64,000 bases of DNA from Candidatus Thermokryptus mobilis (GTDB taxonomy: Bacteria; Bacteroidota; Ignavibacteria; Kryptoniales; Kryptoniaceae): contig NZ_FAOO01000002.1 of assembly GCF_900070205.1 (NCBI RefSeq), positions 62,001-126,000 of the forward strand. Reading direction: 5' to 3'. The notes beneath the pieces were generated by a model. It searched no databases. It saw only the letters and a list, made by a program, of their open reading frames with translations, and was not told the origin of the DNA. Within the stretch, counting starts at the first letter, position 1; each line of letters starts with the position of its first letter. The position numbers and the translations under genes were made by a program. Shown one piece after another: positions 63,189 through 64,000 of this stretch.

Positions 63189-64000
63189 ACGTCTTATAAA
63201 AATATACACCGAGAAATTCTCAAAGTTTTCACGAGCCAGGTTTGCTGTATTTGATAGGAACGGAAGGTTAATAGCGAAGACAGGTGAGTTTGAGGATTTT
63301 GAGAATGGGATAAAGGTTGATCTTATGTCAAGTTATGGTGAGATGTTTCTCTATGTCAAGCCATCGGAAAACGCAGAAATGGAGATTGAGCTTTTGAAAT
63401 TTTTATACACTGAGCTTTTAAACTACGAGGGTTATATAGAGCAACTCGTCAAGGAGCTTGCAAACAGACAAGAGGAGCTCAGCATCGTTTATGATATTAT
63501 AGCAAGGGCAAGTTTGGTATTTGATGAGGCTGAGATAGCGAAAATAGTTATGGGTAAAATCAACTCAATGCTATCACCAAAGGCATGCATAATTGGAATT
63601 TTTGAGGGGGATACTTTAAATCAAAAGTATGCAAGCGGTGTGATTAACGGGGATATGAAGTTTGAAGCTGAAAAATTGATTGATAGAGCAATTAAGCAGA
63701 GAAATTTTATAATTTTGTCCAGGAAAATGGCTGTCCCGATGCTTTCCGGGGAAAAACCTATAGGTGGAATTTTTGTCTATAGCGATAAAACTGAATTTGA
63801 CACAACGGATGCAAAACTACTTTTAACGCTTGGGAACTATGCTGGTATTATACTTTATAGGAACCAACTTATTGAGGAGATAAAGAGGGCTGAAGTTGTA
63901 AGACACGAGATTGAGCTCGCAAAAAGGATTCAAGAAAATTTGCTCCCCAAGTTCATACCAAGATTTGAAGGTCTTGATATATTTGCACTTATAAAGCCAA
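63181..64000 (+). CDS. GAF-domain RsbU/SpoIIE-like phosphatase, 3' part outside window
   Basis: 273 codons visible; the gene runs off the right edge. A first short domain (1-90), a coiled linker (about 85-115), a GAF-like domain (about 110-240; PKACIIGIFEG, MAVPMLSGEKPIGGIFVY), then the start of a PP2C-type phosphatase: ELAKRIQENLLPKFIP, the linker seen before RsbU/SpoIIE catalytic domains. These dephosphorylate STAS anti-sigma antagonists. Overlap by 8 nt ties it to the Pel-like operon. The catalytic Asp/Gly motifs lie beyond the window, so activity is inferred. Confidence 0.82.
   Translation, partial: MIERLIKIYTEKFSKFSRARFAVFDRNGRLIAKTGEFEDFENGIKVDLMSSYGEMFLYVKPSENAEMEIELLKFLYTELLNYEGYIEQLVKELANRQEELSIVYDIIARASLVFDEAEIAKIVMGKINSMLSPKACIIGIFEGDTLNQKYASGVINGDMKFEAEKLIDRAIKQRNFIILSRKMAVPMLSGEKPIGGIFVYSDKTEFDTTDAKLLLTLGNYAGIILYRNQLIEEIKRAEVVRHEIELAKRIQENLLPKFIPRFEGLDIFALIKP

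Noticed and set aside
1-64000. CRISPR arrays, insertion sequences, tRNA or rRNA genes
   Set aside because: No repeat-spacer pattern, transposase, or RNA gene signature was seen on either strand.

Overview
The window looks like part of a chromosome from a thermophilic, Gram-negative member of the Bacteroidota/FCB group, possibly near Ignavibacteria or Candidatus Kryptonia; the lineage is inference. The basis is a GWxTD-type secreted protein, many outer-membrane and lipoprotein families (a FadL-like barrel, an Omp85-like barrel, LptE-like, LpxH-like), low GC with mostly AGA/AGG arginine codons, Lys/Glu-rich proteins, and very tight packing with many 4-nt to 47-nt same-strand overlaps. I see no rRNA, tRNA, insertion sequence, prophage or CRISPR array, and no stretch of 300 bases without a gene.

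Layout. 1-3778 (minus): the start of a radical SAM/B12 protein cut by the window edge, surE, and a secreted TPR protein. 3897-11012 (plus): a fatty-acid-hydroxylase-family membrane protein, then a signalling block (multi-PAS hybrid kinase, receiver, receiver plus half kinase, degenerate receiver, and a kinase with a shrunken ATP lid) ending at a clear terminator. 11073-28986 (minus): homocysteine methyltransferase, glycerate kinase, pdxA and GWxTD protein; then PEGA, PQQ-propeller and a large protease/TolB/Omp85 fusion; then a chain from ymdB through folD, lpxH, PBP1A, TPR protein and amidotransferase-like protein to an aldo/keto reductase. 29121-39642 (plus): miaB, SPOR protein, RNase Z-like, sigma-54 activator, lptE-like, GT2, radA, SemiSWEET-like, rdgB, hemL and a YfiM/DUF2279-like protein. 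A receiver-pseudokinase lies on the minus strand (39632-40735). 40818-43925 (plus): rsmE, a lone ABC ATPase, aldehyde dehydrogenase. 43931-54904 (minus): PAP2 phosphatase, the three-gene transhydrogenase with its terminator, SDR, threonine-synthase-like and IF-2B-like proteins, and a group of lipoproteins and outer-membrane barrels, including an extremely Trp/Tyr-rich lipoprotein. 55046-64000 (plus): a small barrel, an AtuA-like domain protein, then a Pel-like exopolysaccharide operon running off the end.

The most interesting region is 55852-64000. A secreted GH114 hydrolase, two tandem PelF-like glycosyltransferases, a PelG-like membrane protein and a further polytopic membrane protein are interleaved and translationally coupled with an RsbW-like ATPase and a GAF plus RsbU/SpoIIE-like phosphatase. 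This suggests a Pel-type polysaccharide system controlled by a partner switch instead of the c-di-GMP receptor PelD. A second theme is a set of two-component proteins that have each lost a different catalytic part.
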